This document shows positions 55,982 through 64,000 of a stretch of DNA of 64,000 nucleotides, piece by piece (the stretch's first letter is position 1; each line of letters starts with the position of its first letter). The DNA comes from Smallanthus sonchifolius (taxonomy: Eukaryota; Streptophyta; Magnoliopsida; Asterales; Asteraceae), in the NCBI GenBank assembly GCA_023525975.1, contig CM042035.1, positions 26,152,001-26,216,000 of the forward strand, in the 5' to 3' direction. Under the pieces are notes generated by a model. It made no database searches, had not been told where the DNA came from, and worked only from the letters and a program-made list of their open reading frames with translations. Made by a program: the position numbers and the translations under genes.

Positions 55982-56361
55982 TTTTTTAATTTATTTTTTT
56001 TTACTCTAAACAACGTCATCCGTTGATTATTATGCAAGTGGGCGTAACGAGTTTTTGTCAAAAAACGGTCAACGTACGAAAAGACTCGGGCGCGCGGGTC
56101 CGTGTCGGGAACACCCGATCGCGGGAGACACACGTTTAGACGTCGAGTGGAACACGTGTGTCATCTTATACTAGTCAATTATTCTTACGCCTCGGGTGAG
56201 CGTGGGAATATGTTTTGTACAAGGAAGTATAAGAACTAAACGCTCGCCGGCGGGTGACGCACGTGTTGACGTAAGACGGAACGCGCGCGCAAGAGGAGAA
56301 TGCAAGTAAAAATGAGTCATGTGTGGAAGGGGATAAAGTAATAGAATGAAAGAATTATTTC

Positions 56362-56481
56362 GGTTGCGATCATACCAGCACTAAAGCACCGGATCCCATC
56401 AGAACTCCGCAGTTAAGCGTGCTTGGGCGAGAGTAGTAATAGGATGGGTGACCCCCTGGGAAGTCCTCTTGTTGCAACCCC
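56362..56481 (+). rRNA. 5S: 5S rRNA gene, copy 112
   Basis: C78A and G108T, the same pair as copy 4 at 1912, which is far away. This is either an old shared haplotype or recurrence. Long unit, 506 bp. Confidence 0.97.
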
Positions 56482-56867
56482 TTTTTTAATTTATTTTTTT
56501 TACTCTAAACAACGTCATCCGTTGATTATTATGCAAGCGGACGTGGGTGTAACGAGTTTTTGTCAAAAAACGGTCAACGTACGTAAAGACTCGGGCGCGC
56601 GGGTCCGTATCGGGGAACGCCCGATCGCGGGAGACACACGTTTAGACGTCGAGTGGAACACGTGTGTCTTCTTATACTAGTCAATTATTCTTACGCCTCG
56701 GGTGAGCGTGGGAATATGTTTTGAACAAGGAAGTATAAGAACTAAACGCTCGCCGGCGGGTGACGCACGTGTTGACGTAAGGTGGAACGCGCGCGCAAGA
56801 GGAGAATGAAAGTAAAAATGAGTCATGTGTGGAAGGGGATAAAGTAATAGAATGAAAGAGTTATTTC

Positions 56868-56987
56868 GGTTGCGATCATACCAGCACTAAAGCACCGGAT
56901 CCCATCAGAACTTCGCAGTTAAGCGTGCTTGAGCGAGAGTAGTACTAGGATGGGTGACCCCCTGGGAAGTCCTCGTGTTGCAACCCC
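56868..56987 (+). rRNA. 5S: 5S rRNA gene, copy 113
   Basis: C46T, G65A. Second T-tract interrupted by A; spacer with TTTAGACATCGAG and GCCTTGGG. The spacer before it has GAATGAAAGTAAA in place of GAATGCAAGTAAA. 500-bp unit. Confidence 0.97.
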
Positions 56988-57367
56988 TTTTTTAATTTAT
57001 TTATTTTTACTCTAAACAACGTCATCCGTTGATTATTATGCAAGTGGGCGTAACGAGTTTTTGTCAAAAAACGGTCAACGTACGTAAAGACTCGGGCGAG
57101 CGGGTCCGTGTCGGGAACACCCGATCGCGGGAGACACACGTTTAGACATCGAGTGGAACACGTGTGTCATCTTATACTAGTCAATTATTCTTACGCCTTG
57201 GGTGAGCGTGGGAATATGTTTTGTACAAGGAAGTATAAGAACTAAACGCTCGCCGGCGGGTGACGCACGTGTTGACGTAAGGCGGAACGCGCGCGCAAGA
57301 GGAGAATGCAAGTAAAAATGAGTCATGTGTGGAAGGGGATAAAGTAATAGAATGAAAGAATTATTTC

Positions 57368-57487
57368 GGTTGCGATCATACCAGCACTAAAGCACCGGAT
57401 CCCATCAGAACTCCGCAGTTAAGCGTGCTTGGGTGAGAGTAGTACTAGGATGGGTGACCCCCTGAGAAGTCCTCGTGTTGCAACCCC
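57368..57487 (+). rRNA. 5S: 5S rRNA gene, copy 114
   Basis: C67T, G98A. Spacer with GACCCGGGCGC, creating a CCCGGG site shared only with 61618. Long unit, 506 bp. Confidence 0.97.
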
Positions 57488-57873
57488 TTTTTTAATTTAT
57501 TTTTTTTACTCTAAACAACGTCATCCGTTGATTATTATGCAAGCGGACGTGGGTGTAACGAGTTTTTGTCAAAAAACGGTCAACGTACGTAAAGACCCGG
57601 GCGCGCGGGTCCGTGTCGGGGAACGCCCGATCGCGGGAGACACACGTTTAGACGTCGAGTGGAACACGTGTGTCTTCTTATACTAGTCAATTATTCTTAC
57701 GCCTCGGGTGAGCGTGGGAATATGTTTTGAACAAGGAAGTATAAGAACTAAACGCTCGCCGGCGGGTGACGCACGTGTTGACGTAAGGTGGAACGCGCGC
57801 GCAAGAGGAGAATGCAAGTAAAAATGAGTCATGTGTGGAAGGGGATAAAGTAATAGAATGAAAGAGTTATTTC

Positions 57874-57993
57874 GGTTGCGATCAGACCAGCACTAAAGCA
57901 CCGGATCCCATCAGAACTTCGCAGTTAAGCGTGCTTGAGCGAGAGTAGTACTAGGATGGGTGACCCCCTGGGAAGTCCTCGTGTTGCAACCCC
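57874..57993 (+). rRNA. 5S: 5S rRNA gene, copy 115
   Basis: T12G, C46T, G65A. Short unit, 500 bp. The following spacer has lost CACGTG (GCACCTGTTG). Confidence 0.97.
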
Positions 57994-58373
57994 TTTTTTA
58001 ATTTATTTTTTTTTACTCTAAACAACGTCATCCGTTGATTATTATGCAAGTGGGCGTAACGAGTTTTTGTCAAAAAACGGTCAACGTACGTAAAGACTCG
58101 GGCGAGCGGGTCCGTGTCGGGAACACCCGATCGCGGGAGACACACGTTTAGACGTCGAGTGGAACACGTGTGTCATCTTATACTAGTCAATTATTCTTAC
58201 GCCTCGGGTGAGCGTGGGAATATGTTTTGTACAAGGAAGTATAAGAACTAAACGCTCGCCGGCGGGTGACGCACCTGTTGACGTAAGGCGGAACGCGCGC
58301 GCAAGAGGAGAATGCAAGTAAAAATGAGTCATGTGTGGAAGGGGATAAAGTAATAGAATGAAAGAATTATTTC

Positions 58374-58493
58374 GGTTGCGATCATACCAGCACTAAAGCA
58401 CCGGATCCCATCAGAACTCCGCAGTTAAGCGTGCTTGGGCGAGAGTAGTACTAGGATGGGTGACCCCCTGGGAAGTCCTCTTGTTGCAACCCC
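58374..58493 (+). rRNA. 5S: 5S rRNA gene, copy 116
   Basis: G108T. The spacer has lost one A (CCGTTGTTATTATG), 505-bp unit. Confidence 0.97.
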
Positions 58494-58878
58494 TTTTTTA
58501 ATTTATTTTTTTTACTCTAAACAACGTCATCCGTTGTTATTATGCAAGCGGACGTGGGTGTAACGAGTTTTTGTCAAAAAACGGTCAACGTACGTAAAGA
58601 CTCGGGCGCGCGGGTCCGTGTCGGGGAACGCCCGATCGCGGGAGACACACGTTTAGACGTCGAGTGGAACACGTGTGTCTTCTTATACTAGTCAATTATT
58701 CTTACGCCTCGGGTGAGCGTGGGAATATGTTTTGAACAAGGAAGTATAAGAACTAAACGCTCGCCGGCGGGTGACGCACGTGTTGACGTAAGGTGGAACG
58801 CGCGCGCAAGAGGAGAATGCAAGTAAAAATGAGTCATGTGTGGAAGGGGATAAAGTAATAGAATGAAAGAGTTATTTC

Positions 58879-58998
58879 GGTTGCGATCAGACCAGCACTA
58901 AAGCACCGGATCCCATCAGAACTTCGCAGTTAAGCGTGCTTGAGCGAGAGTAGTACTAGGATGGGTGACCCCCTGGGAAGTCCTCGTGTTGCAACCCC
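58879..58998 (+). rRNA. 5S: 5S rRNA gene, copy 117
   Basis: T12G, C46T, G65A. Short unit, 500 bp; spacer with CTCAGCGGCGG in place of CTCGCCGGCGG and GCACCTGTTG. Confidence 0.97.
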
Positions 58999-59378
58999 TT
59001 TTTTAATTTATTTTTTTTTACTCTAAACAACGTCATCCGTTGATTATTATGCAAGTGGGCGTAACGAGTTTTTGTCAAAAAACGGTCAACGTACGTAAAG
59101 ACTCGGGCGAGCGGGTCCGTGTCGGGAACACCCGATCGCGGGAGACACACGTTTAGACGTCGAGTGGAACACGTGTGTCATCTTATACTAGTCAATTATT
59201 CTTACGCCTCGGGTGAGCGTGGGAATATGTTTTGTACAAGGAAGTATAAGAACTAAACGCTCAGCGGCGGGTGACGCACCTGTTGACGTAAGGCGGAACG
59301 CGCGCGCAAGAGGAGAATGCAAGTAAAAATGAGTCATGTGTGGAAGGGGATAAAGTAATAGAATGAAAGAATTATTTC

Positions 59379-59498
59379 GGTTGCGATCATACCAGCACTA
59401 AAGCACCGGATCCCATCAGAACTCCGCAGTTAAGCGTGCTTGGGCGAGAGTAGTACTAGGATGGGTGACCCCCTGGGAAGTCCTCTTGTTGCAACCCC
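59379..59498 (+). rRNA. 5S: 5S rRNA gene, copy 118
   Basis: G108T. Long unit, 506 bp. Confidence 0.97.
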
Positions 59499-59884
59499 TT
59501 TTTTAATTTATTTTTTTTACTCTAAACAACGTCATCCGTTGATTATTATGCAAGCGGACGTGGGTGTAACGAGTTTTTGTCAAAAAACGGTCAACGTACG
59601 TAAAGACTCGGGCGCGCGGGTCCGTGTCGGGGAACGCCCGATCGCGGGAGACACACGTTTAGACGTCGAGTGGAACACGTGTGTCTTCTTATACTAGTCA
59701 ATTATTCTTACGCCTCGGGTGAGCGTGGGAATATGTTTTGAACAAGGAAGTATAAGAACTAAACGCTCGCCTGCGGGTGACGCACGTGTTGACGTAAGGT
59801 GGAACGCGCGCGCAAGAGGAGAATGCAAGTAAAAATGAGTCATGTGTGGAAGGGGATAAAGTAATAGAATGAAAGAGTTATTTC

Positions 59885-60004
59885 GGTTGCGATCATACCA
59901 GCACTAAAGCACCGGATCCCATCAGAACTTCGCAGTTAAGCGTGCTTGAGCGAGAGTAGTACTAGGATGGGTGACCCCCTGGGAAGTCCTCGTGTTGCAA
60001 CCCC
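59885..60004 (+). rRNA. 5S: 5S rRNA gene, copy 119
   Basis: C46T, G65A. Spacer with CGAAAAGAATCGGG. 499-bp unit. Confidence 0.97.
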
Positions 60005-60383
60005 TTTTTTAATTTATTTTTTTTACTCTAAACAACGTCATCCGTTGATTATTATGCAAGTGGGCGTAACGAGTTTTTGTCAAAAAACGGTCAACGTACG
60101 AAAAGAATCGGGCGCGCGGGTCCGTGTCGGGAACACCCGATCGCGGGAGACACACGTTTAGACGTCGAGTGGAACACGTGTGTCATCTTATACTAGTCAA
60201 TTATTCTTACGCCTCGGGTGAGCGTGGGAATATGTTTTGTACAAGGAAGTATAAGAACTAAACGCTCGCCGGCGGGTGACGCACGTGTTGACGTAAGGCG
60301 GAACGCGCGCGCAAGAGGAGAATGCAAGTAAAAATGAGTCATGTGTGGAAGGGGATAAAGTAATAGAATGAAAGAATTATTTC

Positions 60384-60503
60384 GGTTGCGATCATACCAG
60401 CACTAAAGCACCGGATCCCATCAGAACTCCGCAGTTAAGTGTGCTTGGGCGAGAGTAGTACTAGGATGGGTGACCCCCTGGGAAGTCCTCTTGTTGCAAC
60501 CCC
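60384..60503 (+). rRNA. 5S: 5S rRNA gene, copy 120
   Basis: C57T (A box) and G108T. Spacer with ACTATAAAC and a seven-A run. 507-bp unit. Confidence 0.97.
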
Positions 60504-60890
60504 TTTTTTAATTTATTTTTTTTACTATAAACAACGTCATCCGTTGATTATTATGCAAGCGGACGTGGGTGTAACGAGTTTTTGTCAAAAAAACGGTCAA
60601 CGTACGTAAAGACTCGGGCGCGCGGGTCCGTGTCGGGGAACGCCCGATCGCGGGAGACACACGTTTAGACGTCGAGTGGAACACGTGTGTCTTCTTATAC
60701 TAGTCAATTATTCTTACGCCTCGGGTGAGCGTGGGAATATGTTTTGAACAAGGAAGTATAAGAACTAAACGCTCGCCGGCGGGTGACGCACGTGTTGACG
60801 TAAGGTGGAACGCGCGCGCAAGAGGAGAATGCAAGTAAAAATGAGTCATGTGTGGAAGGGGATAAAGTAATAGAATGAAAGAGTTATTTC

Positions 60891-61010
60891 GGTTGCGATC
60901 ATACCAGCACTAAAGCACCGGATCCCATCAGAACTTCGCAGTTAAGCGTGCTTGAGCGAGAGTAGTACTAGGATGGGTGACCCCCTGGGAAGTCCTCGTG
61001 TTGCAACCCG
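60891..61010 (+). rRNA. 5S: 5S rRNA gene, copy 121
   Basis: C46T, G65A, C120G (last base, outside helix I). Short unit, 500 bp. Confidence 0.97.
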
Positions 61011-61390
61011 TTTTTTAATTTATTTTTTTTTACTCTAAACAACGTCATCCGTTGATTATTATGCAAGTGGGCGTAACGAGTTTTTGTCAAAAAACGGTCA
61101 ACGTACGTAAAGACTCGGGCGAGCGGGTCCGTGTCGGGAACACCCGATCGCGGGAGACACACGTTTAGACGTCGAGTGGAACACGTGTGTCATCTTATAC
61201 TAGTCAATTATTCTTACGCCTCGGGTGAGCGTGGGAATATGTTTTGTACAAGGAAGTATAAGAACTAAACGCTCGCCGGCGGGTGACGCACGTGTTGACG
61301 TAAGGCGGAACGCGCGCGCAAGAGGAGAATGCAAGTAAAAATGAGTCATGTGTGGAAGGGGATAAAGTAATAGAATGAAAGAATTATTTC

Positions 61391-61510
61391 GGTTGCGATC
61401 ATACCAGCACTAAAGCATCGGATCCCATCAGAACTCCGCAGTTAAGCGTGCTTGGGTGAGAGTAGTACTAGGATGGGTGACCCCCTGAGAAGTCCTCGTG
61501 TTGCAACCCC
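61391..61510 (+). rRNA. 5S: 5S rRNA gene, copy 122
   Basis: C28T, C67T, G98A with reference C95. This combination is seen only here and at 63404 (42694 also adds T21A and C15T). Spacer with GACCCGGGCGC. Long unit, 506 bp. Confidence 0.97.
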
Positions 61511-61896
61511 TTTTTTAATTTATTTTTTTTACTCTAAACAACGTCATCCGTTGATTATTATGCAAGCGGACGTGGGTGTAACGAGTTTTTGTCAAAAAAC
61601 GGTCAACGTACGTAAAGACCCGGGCGCGCGGGTCCGTGTCGGGGAACGCCCGATCGCGGGAGACACACGTTTAGACGTCGAGTGGAACACGTGTGTCTTC
61701 ATATACTAGTCAATTATTCTTACGCCCCGGGTGAGCGTGGGAATATGTTTTGTACAACGAAGTATAAGAACTAAACGCTCGCCGGCGGATGACGCACGTG
61801 TTGACGTAAGGCGGAACTCGCGCGCAAGAGGAGAATGCAAGTAAAAATGAGTCATGTGTGGAAGGGGATAAAGTAATAGAATGAAAGAATTATTTC

Positions 61897-62016
61897 GGTT
61901 GCGATCATACCAGCACAAAAGCACCGGATCCCATCAGAACTCCGCAGTTAAGCGTGCTTGGGTGAGAGTAGTACTAGGATGGGTGACCCCCTGAGAAGTC
62001 CTCGTGTTGCAACCCC
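61897..62016 (+). rRNA. 5S: 5S rRNA gene, copy 123
   Basis: T21A, C67T, G98A but followed by a short-type spacer (500-bp unit), a rare pairing that suggests a gene-to-spacer recombinant. Confidence 0.97.
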
Positions 62017-62396
62017 TTTTTTAATTTATTTTTTTTTACTCTAAACAACGTCATCCGTTGATTATTATGCAAGTGGGCGTAACGAGTTTTTGTCAAAAAA
62101 CGGTCAACGTACGTAAAGACTCGGGCGCGCGGGTCCGTGTCGGGAACACCCGATCGCGGGAGACACACGTTTAGACGTCGAGTGGAACACGTGTGTCATC
62201 TTATACTAGTCAATTATTCTTACGCCTCGGGTGAGCGTGGGAATATGTTTTGTACAAGGAAGTATAAGAACTAAACGCTCGCCGGCGGGTGACGCACGTG
62301 TTGACGTAAGGCGGAAAGCGCGCGCAAGAGGAGAATGCAAGTAAAAATGAGTCATGTGTGGAAGGGGATAAAGTAATAGAATGAAAGAATTATTTC

Positions 62397-62516
62397 GGTT
62401 GCGATCATACCAGCACTAAAGCACCGGATCCCATCAGAACTCCGCAGTTAAGTGTGCTTGGGCGAGAGTAGTACTAGGATGGGTGACCCCCTGGGAAGTC
62501 CTCTTGTTGCAACCCC
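62397..62516 (+). rRNA. 5S: 5S rRNA gene, copy 124
   Basis: C57T, G108T. 507-bp unit with the seven-A run. The spacer before it has CGGAAAGCGCG. Confidence 0.97.
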
Positions 62517-62903
62517 TTTTTTAATTTATTTTTTTTACTATAAACAACGTCATCCGTTGATTATTATGCAAGCGGACGTGGGTGTAACGAGTTTTTGTCA
62601 AAAAAACGGTCAACGTACGTAAAGACTCGGGCGCGCGGGTCCGTGTCGGGGAACGCCCGATCGCGGGAGACACACGTTTAGACGTCGAGTGGAACACGTG
62701 TGTCTTCTTATACTAGTCAATTATTCTTACGCCTCGGGTGAGCGTGGGAATATGTTTTGAACAAGGAAGTATAAGAACTAAACGCTCGCCGGCGGGTGAC
62801 GCACGTGTTGACGTAAGGTGGAACGCGCGCGCAAGAGGAGAATGCAAGTAAAAATGAGTCATGTGTGGAAGGGGATAAAGTAATAGAATGAAAGAGTTAT
62901 TTC

Positions 62904-63023
62904 GGTTGCGATCATACCAGCACTAAAGCACCGGATCCCATCAGAACTTCGCAGTTAAGCGTGCTTGAGCGAGAGTAGTACTAGGATGGGTGACCCCCTG
63001 GGAAGTCCTCGTGTTGCAACCCC
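62904..63023 (+). rRNA. 5S: 5S rRNA gene, copy 125
   Basis: C46T, G65A. Second T-tract interrupted by G (TTTTTTTGTACTC). Short unit, 500 bp. Confidence 0.97.
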
Positions 63024-63403
63024 TTTTTTAATTTATTTTTTTGTACTCTAAACAACGTCATCCGTTGATTATTATGCAAGTGGGCGTAACGAGTTTTTGT
63101 CAAAAAACGGTCAACGTACGTAAAGACTCGGGCGAGCGGGTCCGTGTCGGGAACACCCGATCGCGGGAGACACACGTTTAGACGTCGAGTGGAACACGTG
63201 TGTCATCTTATACTAGTCAATTATTCTTACGCCTCGGGTGAGCGTGGGAATATGTTTTGTACAAGGAAGTATAAGAACTAAACGCTCGCCGGCGGGTGAC
63301 GCACGTGTTGACGTAAGGCGGAACGCGCGCGCAAGAGGAGAATGCAAGTAAAAATGAGTCATGTGTGGAAGGGGATAAAGTAATAGAATGAAAGAATTAT
63401 TTC

Positions 63404-63523
63404 GGTTGCGATCATACCAGCACTAAAGCATCGGATCCCATCAGAACTCCGCAGTTAAGCGTGCTTGGGTGAGAGTAGTACTAGGATGGGTGACCCCCTG
63501 AGAAGTCCTCGTGTTGCAACCCC
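63404..63523 (+). rRNA. 5S: 5S rRNA gene, copy 126
   Basis: C28T, C67T, G98A. Last complete copy. The spacer after it has ATGAGTAATGTG, so the ATGAGTCAT palindrome is lost. Long unit, 506 bp. Confidence 0.97.
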
Positions 63524-63909
63524 TTTTTTAATTTATTTTTTTTACTCTAAACAACGTCATCCGTTGATTATTATGCAAGCGGACGTGGGTGTAACGAGTT
63601 TTTGTCAAAAAACGGTCAACGTACGTAAAGACTCGGGCGCGCGGGTCCGTGTCGGGGAACGCCCGATCGCGGGAGACACACGTTTAGACGTCGAGTGGAA
63701 CACGTGTGTCTTCATATACTAGTCAATTATTCTTACGCCCCGGGTGAGCGTGGGAATATGTTTTGTACAACGAAGTATAAGAACTAAACGCTCGCCGGCG
63801 GATGACGCACGTGTTGACGTAAGGCGGAACTCGCGCGCAAGAGGAGAATGCAAGTAAAAATGAGTAATGTGTGGAAGGGGATAAAGTAATAGAATGAAAG
63901 AATTATTTC

Positions 63910-64000
63910 GGTTGCGATCATACCAGCACAAAAGCACCGGATCCCATCAGAACTCCGCAGTTAAGCGTGCTTGGGTGAGAGTAGTACTAGGATGGGTGAC
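63910..64000 (+). rRNA. 5S: 5S rRNA gene, 5' part only (copy 127)
   Basis: Gene positions 1-91 with T21A and C67T; cut by the window edge. Its upstream region lacks the intact ATGAGTCAT element. Confidence 0.94.

Larger units (their letters stand above)
53352..56600 (+). repeat. Higher-order repeat D, second copy (7 genes)
   Basis: Copies 106-112 at an offset of 3,514 bp. The match fades in the spacer after copy 112, where CTTCTTATAC replaces CTTCATATAC, so the right edge is approximate. Confidence 0.85.
57874..59883 (+). repeat. Two-gene tandem duplication, 1,005-bp period
   Basis: Copies 115-116 and 117-118 share T12G and, in the spacers at about 58275 and 59280, GCACCTGTTG (loss of the CACGTG motif). 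The two are otherwise nearly identical. Confidence 0.85.
1..64000 (+). repeat. Tandem 5S rDNA array (whole window)
   Basis: A unit of about 504 bp (120-bp 5S gene plus a 380- or 386-bp spacer) repeats 126 times without inversion or foreign insertion. The array is open at both ends: the window starts at gene position 102 and stops at gene position 91. Unit lengths seen are 498-507 bp, with one of 601 bp. 'Short' and 'long' below mean the spacer type that follows a gene. Variants such as C46T are in gene coordinates against a composite reference. Most of each spacer is more than 300 bases without a gene. All spacers hold the same elements as the two described at 520-905 and 1532-1911, and nothing else was seen in them. 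Arrays this uniform can be collapsed or expanded by assembly, so the copy number is only as good as the assembly. Confidence 0.98.
60384..64000 (+). repeat. Higher-order repeat E: four-gene module twice, 2,013-bp period
   Basis: Copies 120-123 (60384-62396) and 124-127 (62397 to the window end) share C57T, ACTATAAAC, the seven-A run, ACAACGAAGT at 61755/63768 and GGAACTCGCG at 61813/63826. The second copy continues beyond the window. Confidence 0.88.

Noticed and set aside
1..64000. CRISPR-like or satellite array
   Set aside because: The repeat is about 504 bp with a complete 5S rRNA gene in each unit. There are no short direct repeats with unique spacers.
1..64000. 5S-derived retroelement (such as a 5S-containing LTR or SINE)
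   Set aside because: Every copy keeps the same upstream and downstream spacer in strict tandem; there is no LTR, primer-binding site or poly-A tail.
1..64000. Naming the species or family
   Set aside because: The gene is too conserved, and I cannot match the spacer to a known plant without a database search.

Overview
The whole window is one uninterrupted plant-type 5S ribosomal DNA array. It holds 126 complete 5S rRNA genes and two partial ones at the edges. All lie head to tail on the + strand, with one gene every 498-507 bp and a single 601-bp exception. I see no protein-coding gene, no other RNA gene and no transposon. The gene has the land-plant 5S layout: 120 nt, an internal A box, intermediate element and C box, a -1 C, an AT-rich element near -28 and a T-tract terminator. 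Apart from its helix I ends it is close to the eudicot 5S sequence as I remember it, so I infer a flowering plant, probably a eudicot. I cannot name a family.

Each unit is a 120-bp gene plus a spacer of about 380 bp (short type) or 386 bp (long type). The types differ by a 6-bp indel about 70 bp past the gene, a 1-bp indel in a small hairpin loop, T-run length, and linked substitutions around 180 bp past the gene. The upstream 100 bp is nearly invariant and carries CACGTG, TGACGTAA and ATGAGTCAT. Variants are written in gene coordinates (G1 of GGTTGC is 1) against a composite reference. The copies at 28094 and 37649 are closest to that reference, differing only by one C fewer in the final C run.

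Main gene haplotypes by eye: C46T+G65A (39 copies, mostly with short spacers), T21A+C67T usually with G98A (31), G108T (26, all with long spacers), C28T+C67T with or without C95G+G98A (mostly in the first 21 kb), and near-reference copies with C118T or one C fewer. No copy matches the reference at every position.

Layout: 1-13 kb mixes 2- to 5-gene modules. 13.0-25.1 kb is a 12-gene block of about 6,045 bp present twice. About 23.7-42.6 kb is a 19-unit block with a 9,555-bp period present twice. 41.7-52.8 kb is a block of about 6.1 kb present twice, with an internal dimer duplication and a gene-less 601-bp unit in its first copy. 49.8-56.5 kb contains a 7-gene, 3,514-bp tandem duplication. 57.9-59.9 kb is a 2-gene, 1,005-bp duplication, and 60.4-64.0 kb a 4-gene, 2,013-bp duplication. 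The array is thus a nested higher-order repeat grown by successive unequal exchanges of different lengths.

Nothing here looks like an undescribed enzymatic or defence system. What is of interest is the recombination history, the recombinant gene and spacers, and the question of which copies still make usable 5S rRNA.
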